DNA of 64,000 nt from contig JARCOQ010000002.1 in assembly GCA_029207755.1 (NCBI GenBank), positions 82,648,317 to 82,712,316 of the forward strand, given 5' to 3'. Position numbers and translations under genes: made by a program. The stretch comes from Chamaea fasciata (Eukaryota; Chordata; Aves; Passeriformes; Sylviidae). Under the pieces are notes generated by a model. The model ran no database searches. It was not told the origin of the DNA and saw nothing but the letters and a program-made list of their open reading frames with translations. Below, piece by piece: positions 57,301 through 60,990 of the stretch (position 1 is the stretch's first letter; each line of letters opens with the position of its first letter).

Positions 57301-60182
57301 TGTACCACCAGAGACTTCCCAGCTGAAAAGAACAAACAGCAAGAGACAGCAATATGTATTGCTTTTCTGATGCCAGTTTGCTCATCTCAGATTCCTCTAC
57401 AGACCACAAAACCACAAAGAATCCAAACATGTTTGTCAAGAAGCTGTTTCTCCTGTGTGATTAAATCCTTTCACTCTTGATTTCAAAGCAGAATGCACAA
57501 CTGTGGGGCTGGACTAACAGGTTCTTACTTGCACTTGTTTCACTGGAACTACAACTCCAGTGCCAGTCAACACTGTAGTAAATTGGGTTACCAGTTTCTG
57601 CATTGTAGCTCAACATAACACTCAACACAACTTCAAAACCTTCCCTGAATTGTTTACAAGTACTATTGAGCAACTTACTCCATCCCAATATAAAGATAAA
57701 TGCACTGCATTTGATTATAGTAACTATATTTGAGTTCAAGATGGTTTAAAACACTTAAATAATTCAAAAATCAGAACTGCCACAGGACAGTTCCGTCAAG
57801 GACTTGTCTGATCACGTACTGCTTTTAGCATGTCTGTCTAGAACATACTTCTCTGAAGGTTTAATTCATGCCTCTCTTTCCCAGGAACATCATGAGGGAC
57901 ACCACTCTGGACAGTATCTACTGGCCTTGTGCTACTTGTTTAGCCTCTTCCGCCAGACAAAATTGTAGCAAAAGGGGCCCAACAAAGTAAGGAGACGCCT
58001 GGCATATGGAACAGCATGTTACCAAAGCTCAGCAAAACCTCCAAGAGTGGGAGACCACAGATCTACAGTTCCCTCACACTGGGCCAAATAAACACCAATA
58101 AAAACATATCTCCTGTTAGAGTAACTGTTATGCACACAACTAAACATCCATCTTAAGCATGCAACTAATTTAAGTACTAATATTAAAAAGCCAATCAGTT
58201 TCCAGGTTGTTTTGGTTATCAGTGCATCACAGCACATAGCTATGCCTCAGGAAGCACTGGACAACAACAGACAAAAGTAGAGGGCTTTTTAAATCCAGAT
58301 ACCACTAATATTCATGTCTCTCCTTTTTCTCTCTCTCTCTTTTTTTTTGATAGCCTTTAATACTGATGTTTCCAGTAAGGCTATTCACAAGGCAGGTACA
58401 AAAATTTGCAGAAACTAGACCAGCATCTAGAAACTGAAGCCCATGAAACCCACTAAGCAATTAAATGGGATATTTAAATAGAACTTCCATCTGCACAACT
58501 ACATTTCTGTAGAAGAAACTGTTAAAATAATTAAGACATCCTCTTCTTCTTAAGCAAAACAGGAATAGGAACTACCGTCCCCAGTTGGGGAAGACATGGG
58601 GGTCAACTTCTGCAGTGATCCCTGTACATGGCTCCATTTTACATCTTTTCAACTATAGGAGTGCAATGGTAGGTTTGACAAATTTTGAACTAGCTGGTTG
58701 GTTTTTTTTCCTCCCCTTGTTATTCTACACCACGTTGAGCAGTTCTGCATGCATACATTCACTGCTTCATGCACTGGAAGAAACAGCTCTCAGCCATTTA
58801 GTTTGCTTCCATCAGCAGCCAGTAAGAAAGCATAAGCAGAATGCCATTTCTATTTCCACCTTTACTGCCTGTTACATATGGCTCAGAGACTCATTTTTAC
58901 CTTGTGTTACTGCCACAGTATTGTCCTTTCACTAGCACTTGAAGGACTACTGATAAGATAAAACACTTGAAGTACGAAGGAAGCCAAGTCCCACATCTAA
59001 CCCTCAGACACAATAACTACTCTGATAACTTCTGAATTCAGTTTTCTTATCTTAATAAACATTTAGAAGAGATTTGGTGACTCACACTTGAAAAGAAAAC
59101 TACCTCTTTGCTAAGGAGGCAATACAGACCTTATGCTGTGTAAAAGGAACGATTAATCTATGCTACTGAAAGAATCCTATCTGTAAAGGATAGATTTTAA
59201 TATCAATTTTAAAATTTATAATTTTAAAATTATAAATTTCAGAACAACTGGTTCATCTTTTAGAAGCAATGTAAGAAGCTCCACTAAGCAACAGCCATGT
59301 GCCTGCCTAACACTTCTGAAGGTAACTGGCTGGTTTCACACGAAACAAACTGCAATGGACATATCGGAAGCCCTACATGTCATCCAACTCTCTCAGCTTT
59401 CATTAGAGCATAATGAAGCAAAATACATGGAGCAAACAGGCCCAGAATGTGACAGGAGGAACAGAGACCGGGCTGCAAGGAGTTCAAAGCACACAACAGT
59501 GGACATCTAAGAAGTTTCACTCTCTGAAACCAAACAAGAAATCCAAACGTTTTAACTTTGCCTTTTATTTATTTATATTTATTCTAGTAGAACTTCTAAT
59601 TACCATTGTGTAAACAATAATATGAATACTTTAGCTCACCTCAACGGATGACTAAAAAATACATTTTATAAAGGAAGAAGACAGGATGGATTCCTAATCA
59701 AAACAATACAAAATACATAGAAGCAACGCCCCCATCAACACCTACAGGGAGCCTACAGATTACTTAGCACTCTTCCCCCTCAGCATTCCCAAATTCTCCA
59801 GTGAAGCGAACACAAGCACTGACAATGAATCTGCCCCCCCCTTTTTTAAGGTAGGCTGCACATTTGCACTGTGGTGAATAAGGCACAGAAAAGCTTGCCA
59901 AGCCAAGGTCCCTGTCAAACAGCATGAAACACTACATTAAAACGACGCTAAACAGTACATGAAAGGAAATAAAATGAAAATATTAGTAACAAGGCACAAC
60001 GCACAGCAAATCCCGTTTTTCTTCTTTCCCCTCCAGATGACACACTGTAGATGGCCGCGGTATCTGCACGGCACAAACCCAAAGGACAGCACCCTGATCT
60101 ACACACAGATTTTATAGGCAACCTGCGCCAGGTCTTACTTTTGGCTGGGAAGGTTACTGGCTGCGTTGGGCTCGGCTATCAT
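4045..60182 (-). CDS. STAG3: Cohesin subunit SA / stromal antigen, STAG3-like: whole coding span, 31 exons
   Basis: The product is a HEAT-repeat subunit of cohesin that binds the kleisin (RAD21, REC8 or RAD21L) and acts in nuclear chromatin. Joining the 31 exons listed separately gives 3561 nt, or 1186 residues plus TAA, close to the usual 1220-1260 for the family. There is no frameshift or internal stop. Landmarks: start MIAEP (as in STAG2); [13 protein letters not shown] (about 93-105); [20 protein letters not shown] (about 198-217); the stromalin conservative domain (about 278-375) with SYLKYVGW and [22 protein letters not shown] near 530; [14 protein letters not shown] near 580; [13 protein letters not shown] near 942. 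The aromatic/arginine pocket known from STAG2 (Y, W and R of YVGW and NRFKDR) is kept. EEIGCW, RRRLLA-YCKL and VVEM agree with STAG3; STAG1/2 have V or I for the C, RRNLLA-FSKL and IVDM. The symbol rests on those residues; an uncharacterised fourth paralogue is possible. Confidence 0.85.
4866..5010 (+). mobile_element. Possible retroviral LTR 3' end with primer-site-like sequence
   Basis: In STAG intron 30 on the plus strand, a GTTGTCTGTCTTGGG block leads to AATAAATACC, a T-rich downstream element and an end in GAGGCATCA. TTTTTGGTGACTC follows at once. This order (signal, U5-like stretch, CA, TGG primer-binding-like site) is typical of an LTR joined to its leader. TGGTGAC resembles the start of a tRNA-Trp-type primer site. 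No gag, pol or env frame follows; it would be a non-functional remnant. Limits are guesses. Confidence 0.35.
5755..5842 (-). CDS. STAG3: STAG3-like exon 30 (acidic C-terminal segment)
   Basis: It starts after TTTCCAG and ends at CAG|GTAATT. It encodes [14 protein letters not shown], then [15 protein letters not shown], a strongly acidic stretch like the acidic tails of other STAG proteins. Phase links exons 29 and 31. Confidence 0.72.
5843..6831 (-). other. STAG intron 29, nothing recognised
   Basis: The 989 bp between exons 30 and 29 show no repeat, exon-like frame or other signal that I can support. Confidence 0.5.
6832..7006 (-). CDS. STAG3: STAG3-like exon 29 (divergent basic segment)
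   Basis: A TCTGTTGCAG acceptor and a strong TACTG|GTGAGA donor bound 175 bp in phase with both neighbours. The peptide ([18 protein letters not shown] onward) has a basic cluster, SRKRLKSKE, that could be a nuclear localisation signal. It does not align well with STAG1, STAG2 or human STAG3, so it is supported mainly by splice sites and phase. Confidence 0.65.
7007..8101 (-). other. STAG intron 28, nothing recognised
   Basis: 1095 bp with no identifiable repeat or coding signal. The frame that continues left of 8102 on the minus strand is read-through past the GTATGA donor, not exon. Confidence 0.5.
8102..8292 (-). CDS. STAG3: STAG3-like exon 28
   Basis: A TTTTTGTCCCAG acceptor and AATG|GTATGA donor bound this exon. 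It encodes [11 protein letters not shown], then [20 protein letters not shown] and [10 protein letters not shown]. This follows STAG1/2 HSYLEKFLTEQ...[21 protein letters not shown]...SSKTSSVRNK closely, so both the order and the frame are secure. Confidence 0.88.
8293..11298 (-). other. STAG intron 27 (T-rich tract inside)
   Basis: About 3 kb holding a long T-rich tract near 9273-9325 and otherwise no recognised element. An exon-like stretch near 9013-9050 was considered and rejected because its phase does not fit. Confidence 0.5.
9273..9325. repeat. Poly(T) tract with single C interruptions
   Basis: About 53 bases of T broken only by single C residues at near-regular spacing (roughly every 8-12 bases). 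In the STAG transcript this is an A-rich run. It may be an old retroposon tail or a slippage-expanded tract. Confidence 0.85.
11299..11427 (-). CDS. STAG3: STAG3-like exon 27
   Basis: A TTTCAATAG acceptor and AGT|GTAAGT donor bound this exon. It encodes [12 protein letters not shown], then [20 protein letters not shown] and PDKRL, equivalent to STAG EGI-FAF...PPNLAFLEVLSEFS-KLL-QDK. The open frame ends in TGTAA just beyond the donor, which confirms splicing there. Confidence 0.9.
11530..11684 (-). CDS. STAG3: STAG3-like exon 26
   Basis: A CTCTTGCAG acceptor and CACAA|GTATGT donor bound this exon. It encodes [10 protein letters not shown], a serine-rich stretch, then [18 protein letters not shown] and SRESIAMIH. 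The [12 protein letters not shown] block is highly conserved in all STAG proteins. The serine-rich stretch lies where STAG1/2 have a short variable loop. Confidence 0.92.
11685..13029 (-). other. STAG intron 25, nothing recognised
   Basis: 1345 bp. Two short poly(T)/(A) runs occur (near 12150 and 12580). No repeat family or coding signal was identified. Confidence 0.5.
13030..13131 (-). CDS. STAG3: STAG3-like exon 25
   Basis: Starts after GTTAATAG and ends at CAG|GTAAGG. The 34 codons include [16 protein letters not shown] and [11 protein letters not shown], equivalent to [23 protein letters not shown]...AKTLILSLQQ. One of the best conserved exons. Confidence 0.93.
13132..14016 (-). other. 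STAG intron 24, nothing recognised
   Basis: 885 bp without a recognised repeat or coding signal. Confidence 0.5.
14017..14162 (-). CDS. STAG3: STAG3-like exon 24 (paralogue-diagnostic)
   Basis: A TTTCCCTAG acceptor and AAG|GTAATG donor bound this exon. It encodes [18 protein letters not shown], then [29 protein letters not shown] and VVEM match STAG3 (RRRLLAGFCKL, VLEM). STAG1/2 have RRNLLAAFSKL and IVDM. This is the strongest local evidence for a STAG3-type identity. Confidence 0.93.
15120..15250 (-). repeat. Possible old CR1-like fragment
   Basis: CTCAGGCCATCTAACCCAA followed by an ACAGGATCA block resembles the antisense CR1 3' region (GATCATCTGGTCCAA...GCAGGGTCA). It is heavily diverged, so the call is weak. 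Confidence 0.3.
15610..16312 (+). mobile_element. CR1 LINE, 5'-truncated, plus strand
   Basis: It starts in the 3' part of the CR1 ORF2; [20 protein letters not shown] can be read at its left end. It then runs through the typical CR1 3' UTR to the end motif TCCAACCCAAACCAGTC plus TATAATTCTGTGA. Stops and indels show it is dead. It is antisense to the STAG gene. Confidence 0.88.
16719..16890 (-). CDS. STAG3: STAG3-like exon 23
   Basis: A CTTGGTACAG acceptor and AAAG|GTTTGA donor bound this exon. It encodes [16 protein letters not shown], a lineage-variable stretch, then [16 protein letters not shown] and an acidic KEEEEEK run. It is equivalent to STAG AFMLLCDLLMIFS...[20 protein letters not shown]. 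The acidic run comes from a GAA/GAG repeat that could vary in length. Confidence 0.9.
17528..17608 (-). CDS. STAG3: STAG3-like exon 22
   Basis: Starts after GTTTTTAG and ends at GAT|GTAAGA. The 27 codons, [17 protein letters not shown] then [10 protein letters not shown], parallel STAG1 [31 protein letters not shown]. The sequence is diverged, but phase, length and splice sites fit. Confidence 0.82.
17609..19289 (-). other. STAG intron 21, nothing recognised
   Basis: 1681 bp without an identified repeat. A short exon-like stretch near 18110-18155 was rejected because the correct exon lies at 19290-19367. Confidence 0.5.
19290..19367 (-). CDS. STAG3: STAG3-like exon 21
   Basis: A TTTTATTTGCAG acceptor and AAG|GTTGGT donor bound this exon. 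The 26 codons, [17 protein letters not shown] then AAVSENSPK, align with STAG1 [27 protein letters not shown]. The donor is non-optimal, but the alignment ends exactly there. Confidence 0.9.
19368..20392 (-). other. STAG intron 20, nothing recognised
   Basis: 1025 bp without an identified repeat or coding signal. Confidence 0.5.
20393..20480 (-). CDS. STAG3: STAG3-like exon 20
   Basis: A CACCTGCAG acceptor and CTG|GTGAGT donor bound this exon. It encodes [18 protein letters not shown], then [11 protein letters not shown], equivalent to STAG [29 protein letters not shown]. Confidence 0.92.
20481..21427 (-). other. STAG intron 19, nothing recognised
   Basis: 947 bp without an identified repeat or coding signal. 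Confidence 0.5.
21428..21504 (-). CDS. STAG3: STAG3-like exon 19
   Basis: Starts after ATGATTTAG and ends at CATAA|GTGAGA. It encodes [17 protein letters not shown], then [19 protein letters not shown] matches STAG STLKRLTSFHN. The N-terminal half is diverged, lacking the DDDD of STAG1. The acceptor was chosen because it alone gives phase 0 with exon 18. Confidence 0.85.
21931..22196 (-). mobile_element. LTR-like repeat, copy 1 (minus strand)
   Basis: Read on the minus strand, a TGTGTCAAGCC block leads to AATAAA (plus positions 21997-22002), then a U5-like stretch ending CCCCCAGAATCACA. The right part (22061-22196) recurs at 22655-22776. This looks like a solo LTR or part of one; no internal retroviral frame is seen and no clear target-site duplication was found. 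It lies in STAG intron 18. Confidence 0.42.
22655..22776 (-). repeat. LTR-like repeat, copy 2 (partial, same orientation)
   Basis: It shares long matching blocks with 22061-22196, such as CTCATAAGTACAC, TCTGAGGTTAGGGGA, TTTTTGGCTTGACACATTTT and CCAATAAAA. Divergence is moderate with one larger indel, and similarity stops to the left of 22655. Either two insertions of one family or an old intronic duplication. Confidence 0.55.
23049..23252 (-). CDS. STAG3: STAG3-like exon 18
   Basis: A TTATCACCTGCAG acceptor and AAAG|GTGAGT donor bound 68 codons: [18 protein letters not shown], then [27 protein letters not shown] and LLDCFWQK. This follows STAG HLDALLKQIKFVVEKH...VLEACSKTYSILC...VDIARSQLIDEF. 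Confidence 0.93.
23253..24240 (-). other. STAG intron 17, nothing recognised
   Basis: 988 bp without an identified repeat or coding signal. Confidence 0.5.
24241..24330 (-). CDS. STAG3: STAG3-like exon 17
   Basis: A TTTTCTCTGCAG acceptor and GAAG|GTGAAT donor bound 30 codons: [18 protein letters not shown], then [12 protein letters not shown]. Nearly the STAG1/2 sequence ([30 protein letters not shown]). Here it is closer to STAG1/2 than to human STAG3, which has lost this wording. Confidence 0.95.
24416..24508 (-). CDS. STAG3: STAG3-like exon 16
   Basis: A TTTATCTGCAG acceptor and AAAG|GTAACT donor bound 31 codons: [18 protein letters not shown], then [13 protein letters not shown], equivalent to STAG [30 protein letters not shown]. 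Confidence 0.92.
24952..25055 (-). CDS. STAG3: STAG3-like exon 15
   Basis: A TTACTTCCAG acceptor bounds one end. The donor is AAA|GTCAGT, chosen over GTGCGT four bases downstream because only it gives phase 0 into exon 16. It encodes [18 protein letters not shown], then [23 protein letters not shown] and EGHPPVGRG are hallmark STAG motifs. Confidence 0.92.
25056..25932 (-). other. STAG intron 14 (holds a short CR1 end)
   Basis: 877 bp with a short CR1 3' end near 25442-25540 and otherwise nothing recognised. Confidence 0.5.
25442..25540 (-). mobile_element. CR1 3'-end fragment, minus strand
   Basis: CATAGAATCATATAATGGTC then GGGTTGGAAGGGATTTTAAAG is the reverse complement of the CR1 terminal repeat and adjoining 3' UTR. 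It is only about 60-100 bp long. Confidence 0.75.
25933..26050 (-). CDS. STAG3: STAG3-like exon 14
   Basis: Starts after ATCCCTAG and ends at GAAG|GTAGGT. It encodes [18 protein letters not shown], then [20 protein letters not shown], equivalent to [37 protein letters not shown]. Confidence 0.93.
26051..26890 (-). other. STAG intron 13, nothing recognised
   Basis: 840 bp, A/T-rich near 26280, without an identified repeat or coding signal. Confidence 0.5.
26891..26999 (-). CDS. STAG3: STAG3-like exon 13
   Basis: A CTTTTGGCAG acceptor and GAG|GTGAGA donor bound this exon. It encodes [18 protein letters not shown], then [18 protein letters not shown]. It ends in the STAG motif (V/L)FFLESE. The lysine/glycine-rich loop in its first half is variable in the family. 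Confidence 0.9.
27000..28950 (-). other. STAG intron 12, nothing recognised
   Basis: 1951 bp. The short minus-strand frames at 27349-28420 resemble no known protein. No repeat was recognised. Confidence 0.5.
28951..29058 (-). CDS. STAG3: STAG3-like exon 12
   Basis: A TTTTTGCCTAG acceptor and AAAAG|GTACCT donor bound this exon. It encodes [18 protein letters not shown], then [17 protein letters not shown], equivalent to STAG1/2 [35 protein letters not shown]. Confidence 0.94.
30848..31075 (-). mobile_element. CR1 LINE 3' fragment, minus strand
   Basis: AATCACAGAGTGCTGAGGAT, then GATCATCTGGTCCAACTCCC and a GTGAAAAACCTTCTTC block, are the reverse complement of the CR1 3' UTR. It is in the sense orientation of the STAG transcript. 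Confidence 0.85.
31305..31965 (+). mobile_element. CR1 LINE, 5'-truncated, plus strand
   Basis: It opens with a decayed ORF2 C-terminal stretch ([16 protein letters not shown]) and proceeds through the CR1 3' region (CACACCTGGAGTGCTGGGTC, CTGGAGGAAAGAAGG). It ends in GGTTGGACCAGACGACCC and CATTCTGTGA. The long minus-strand frame across it (31250-31891) is only its antisense shadow. Confidence 0.88.
34424..34444. repeat. Poly(A) run
   Basis: About 20 consecutive A on the plus strand inside STAG intron 11. No retroposed gene body was recognised beside it. Confidence 0.8.
35142..35155. repeat. (G)14 homopolymer
   Basis: Fourteen consecutive G on the plus strand, a run of C in the STAG transcript. 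Unusually long for G/C in an otherwise AT-rich intron. Confidence 0.9.
36908..36987 (-). CDS. STAG3: STAG3-like exon 11
   Basis: Starts after ATCCATTAG and ends at TCACA|GTAAAT. It encodes [18 protein letters not shown], then MKLLMLMS, equivalent to STAG [26 protein letters not shown]. The arginine of RFKDR contributes to the known partner-binding pocket. A TAA follows the donor at once. Confidence 0.92.
36988..39044 (-). other. STAG intron 10, nothing recognised
   Basis: 2057 bp without an identified repeat family or coding signal. Confidence 0.5.
39045..39143 (-). CDS. STAG3: STAG3-like exon 10
   Basis: A TTTGTCTTGCAG acceptor and CAAG|GTAAAT donor bound 33 codons: [17 protein letters not shown], then [16 protein letters not shown]. 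It is the end of the stromalin conservative domain (STAG EVRLKCLKALQSLYTNREL...LELFTNRFK). Confidence 0.95.
39144..43126 (-). other. STAG intron 9 (CR1 and C-rich run)
   Basis: About 4 kb with a CR1 fragment (42258-42525) and a C-rich run near 41478-41509. Around 41995-42175 the sequence is locally GC-rich with several CpGs; no exon was recognised there. Confidence 0.55.
42258..42525 (-). mobile_element. CR1 LINE 3' fragment, minus strand
   Basis: CAGGTTGGAAGGGGCCACAG, GATCATCTGGTCCAACTCCC, GGAGACTCCACAACCTCTCT and TTCTTCCTCATGTTCCAG are the reverse complement of the CR1 3' region. Rather well preserved, so it may be one of the younger copies here. Confidence 0.9.
43127..43250 (-). CDS. STAG3: STAG3-like exon 9 (stromalin conservative domain)
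   Basis: A TTTCACAG acceptor and TAAG|GTAAAG donor bound this exon. It encodes [18 protein letters not shown], then [18 protein letters not shown] and MLYDK. EEIGCW has the STAG3-type cysteine. SYLKYVGW carries the Y and W of the pocket that in STAG2 binds F/Y-x-F peptides of CTCF and others. Confidence 0.95.
43683..43756 (-). CDS. STAG3: STAG3-like exon 8
   Basis: A ATATTTCAG acceptor and ACCG|GTAAGA donor bound 24 codons plus 2 nt: [17 protein letters not shown], then GTFLNRY. Equivalent to STAG [24 protein letters not shown]. Confidence 0.92.
43757..45040 (-). other. STAG intron 7, nothing recognised
   Basis: 1284 bp. The 143-codon minus-strand frame at 43908-44339 has no splice-site or family support. 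No repeat was recognised. Confidence 0.5.
45041..45192 (-). CDS. STAG3: STAG3-like exon 7
   Basis: A TTTCTTTTTCAG acceptor and GAG|GTTAGG donor bound 50 codons: [18 protein letters not shown], then [13 protein letters not shown] and [10 protein letters not shown]. It parallels STAG [30 protein letters not shown]...LQKRKEL. Confidence 0.94.
45193..46267 (-). other. STAG intron 6, nothing recognised
   Basis: 1075 bp without an identified repeat or coding signal. Confidence 0.5.
46268..46472 (-). CDS. STAG3: STAG3-like exon 6
   Basis: A TTCTTGTACAG acceptor and GCAG|GTAAAA donor bound this exon. It encodes [18 protein letters not shown], then [38 protein letters not shown] and [12 protein letters not shown]. 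The most recognisable STAG exon. Confidence 0.97.
49141..49270 (-). mobile_element. CR1 3'-end fragment, minus strand
   Basis: TCACAGAATTACAGAAAGAC, GATCATCTAATCCAATCCCA and CAGGCAGGGTCAGCCAGAAT match the antisense CR1 3' UTR with moderate divergence. Confidence 0.78.
49795..50880 (-). mobile_element. CR1 LINE with decayed reverse transcriptase, minus strand
   Basis: On the minus strand, the right end gives [19 protein letters not shown] second frame follows with [20 protein letters not shown] and [10 protein letters not shown], the CR1 palm region where FSDD replaces the catalytic FADD. Toward 49800 the reading resembles the ORF2 C-terminus (RKLTEK-, VTHGVSEAS-like). Frameshifts and stops make it inactive. 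It is the only copy here that retains a reverse transcriptase domain. Confidence 0.85.
52249..52325 (-). CDS. STAG3: STAG3-like exon 5
   Basis: A ACTTTTTTAG acceptor and TAAG|GTAGGC donor bound this exon. It encodes [18 protein letters not shown], then MTETFDK, equivalent to STAG VTPEMFKKM...IIRKMTEEFDE. Confidence 0.93.
52326..53329 (-). other. STAG intron 4 (poly(A) run inside)
   Basis: 1004 bp with an A run at 52685-52702 and otherwise nothing recognised. Confidence 0.5.
53330..53426 (-). CDS. STAG3: STAG3-like exon 4
   Basis: A TTAATCTGTTCTAG acceptor and CAAG|GTAATT donor bound this exon. It encodes [18 protein letters not shown], then [14 protein letters not shown], almost the STAG1/2 sequence [31 protein letters not shown]. 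The acceptor was chosen so that SVV follows MGKQAMQ. Confidence 0.97.
53427..54874 (-). other. STAG intron 3, nothing recognised
   Basis: 1448 bp without an identified repeat family; short homopolymers only. Confidence 0.5.
54875..55021 (-). CDS. STAG3: STAG3-like exon 3
   Basis: A CTTGTTTCAG acceptor and GCAG|GTATTC donor bound 49 codons: a basic start [10 protein letters not shown], then [17 protein letters not shown] and [22 protein letters not shown]-(M/L)GK-AMQ is the conserved STAG N-terminal motif. The basic part replaces the AT-hook-like or KR-rich region of STAG1/2. Confidence 0.95.
55642..55726 (-). CDS. STAG3: STAG3-like exon 2
   Basis: Acceptor ACCTTAG; donor CCA|GTAAGT, near-consensus. 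It encodes [18 protein letters not shown], then [10 protein letters not shown]. It is not conserved with named STAG proteins, but phase fits exon 1 (AA joined to A) and exon 3. A second AG two bases in would suit a different upstream exon. Confidence 0.78.
55834..55907. repeat. Perfect 37-bp tandem duplication
   Basis: The 37-bp unit beginning TTTTAATTCATTGTTTGG occurs twice back to back (55834-55870 and 55871-55907) with no mismatch, about 110 bp upstream of STAG exon 2. The lack of divergence points to a recent event, a polymorphic repeat, or an assembly artefact. Confidence 0.93.
57529..57572 (-). other. Candidate alternative STAG exon (44 nt)
   Basis: TTACTACAG acceptor and strong GCAA|GTAAGA donor on the minus strand. 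Joined to exon 1 and to the second AG of exon 2 it keeps frame and would insert [14 protein letters not shown]. No homology supports it, and the main model is in frame without it. Confidence 0.25.
60139..60182 (-). CDS. STAG3: STAG3-like exon 1 coding part (start codon)
   Basis: ATG at 60180-60182 with purine at -3; it encodes [14 protein letters not shown] and ends at CAAAA|GTAAGA, a strong donor. MIA-P matches the STAG2 start MIAAPEIP, which decided this start. The frame stays open upstream to 60443, but that extension resembles nothing. Exon 1 joins exon 2 in phase. Confidence 0.8.
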
Positions 60183-60430
60183 TTCCGCTACATTATTTAA
60201 GCAGCACAAACAAGCTGACACGACCTTCTGAGGAAACTTCACCGTAATCGAGCGGGTTAAAAACTTAACAACCCTTCGGCTTCTGCGGGCGGAACAGCGG
60301 CCGAAAACTGTCAAGAAAGGCACACAAAGAGACTTAATTCCAGGCAAACCAGGGCAGAAACAACCGCCCCCGCTCCATCCTCCCCCCCTCCCCCCCCGGC
60401 AGCAGAAGGGGATGAAACAGAAAGAAATTA
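60183..60430 (-). other. STAG 5' UTR / first-exon region (approximate)
   Basis: GC-rich sequence upstream of the start codon on the minus strand. It may be a continuous first exon, or there may be a further 5' intron ending at the TTTCCTCAG acceptor that would put the exon edge at 60227. The transcription start cannot be fixed from sequence. Confidence 0.4.
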
Positions 60431-60990
60431 AACCTACCGACAACCGCGCCGTCCCTCCCGGGCGCTGCCCAGCGCGGCCGGCCCGGGCCCGGCGTCAATC
60501 ACGGCCAGCGCTGGGCCCGGCAGGGGCGGGGAGCGCTGTCACATGGGCGGCGGCGGCGGCGGCGCTTCCGCAGCGGCCGGAAAGACGCGGCCGGTGACGG
60601 TCCGTGCCCGCCGCGCCGGGCTCGGCGCTGCCGATGGGGCCCGGCCGCCTCTCCTGGTCGCTGCTGCGGCGCTGCCGGCGGGCGGCGGCGGCGGCTCTGG
60701 GCGCGCCCCGGTGCCGCCCGCTGCCCGCCCGCCCGCTCAGCGCCGCCGCCCCGCTCCGGGCCCCCCTGCGCCCGTCGGGCACGGGCGGCGGAGCGCCGTG
60801 GGACGGGGCGGCGGGCGCCGGCGAGGATGAAGAAGAGGAGGATGAAGCGGCGCTGGAGGAGCTGCTGGGCCCGTCTCCGCTGGCCCCGGGGCCCGGCGCC
60901 CAGCGCGTTGCCATCGTGCACCCCGCGGTCAAGTGGGGCCCGCAGAAGTCGCCGGTCACCACTGGTGAGGAGCTGCGGGGTCGGGCGGGC
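60230..60990. promoter_or_regulatory. CpG island, likely bidirectional promoter of STAG3-like and GTPBP6
   Basis: This is the one strongly GC- and CpG-rich block of the window, with a (GGC)n run near 60545-60562 and C-rich runs near 60382-60399. It covers the inferred STAG 5' end (minus) and GTPBP6 exon 1 (plus), whose start codons lie about 450 bp apart. No TATA box was seen for either gene, as expected for a CpG-island promoter. Confidence 0.75.
60634..60964 (+). CDS. GTPBP6: GTPBP6 exon 1
   Basis: ATG at 60634-60636 begins MGPGRLSWSLLRRCRRAA, an amphipathic, arginine-rich import-type leader. The exon ends at ACTG|GTGAGG after WGPQKSPVTT. Very GC-rich, inside the CpG island. The minus-strand frames across it are antisense shadows. 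Confidence 0.9.

Larger units (their letters stand above)
55727..60138 (-). other. STAG intron 1 (tandem duplication, candidate extra exons)
   Basis: About 4.4 kb. It contains the 37-bp tandem duplication at 55834-55907 and two possible alternative exons (57529-57572 and 59640-59651). No CR1 was recognised in it. Confidence 0.55.

Noticed and set aside
58561..58615. Possible exon ([14 protein letters not shown]) on the minus strand in intron 1
   Set aside because: Weak acceptor without a pyrimidine tract and a poor ACG|GTAGTT donor; not needed for frame.
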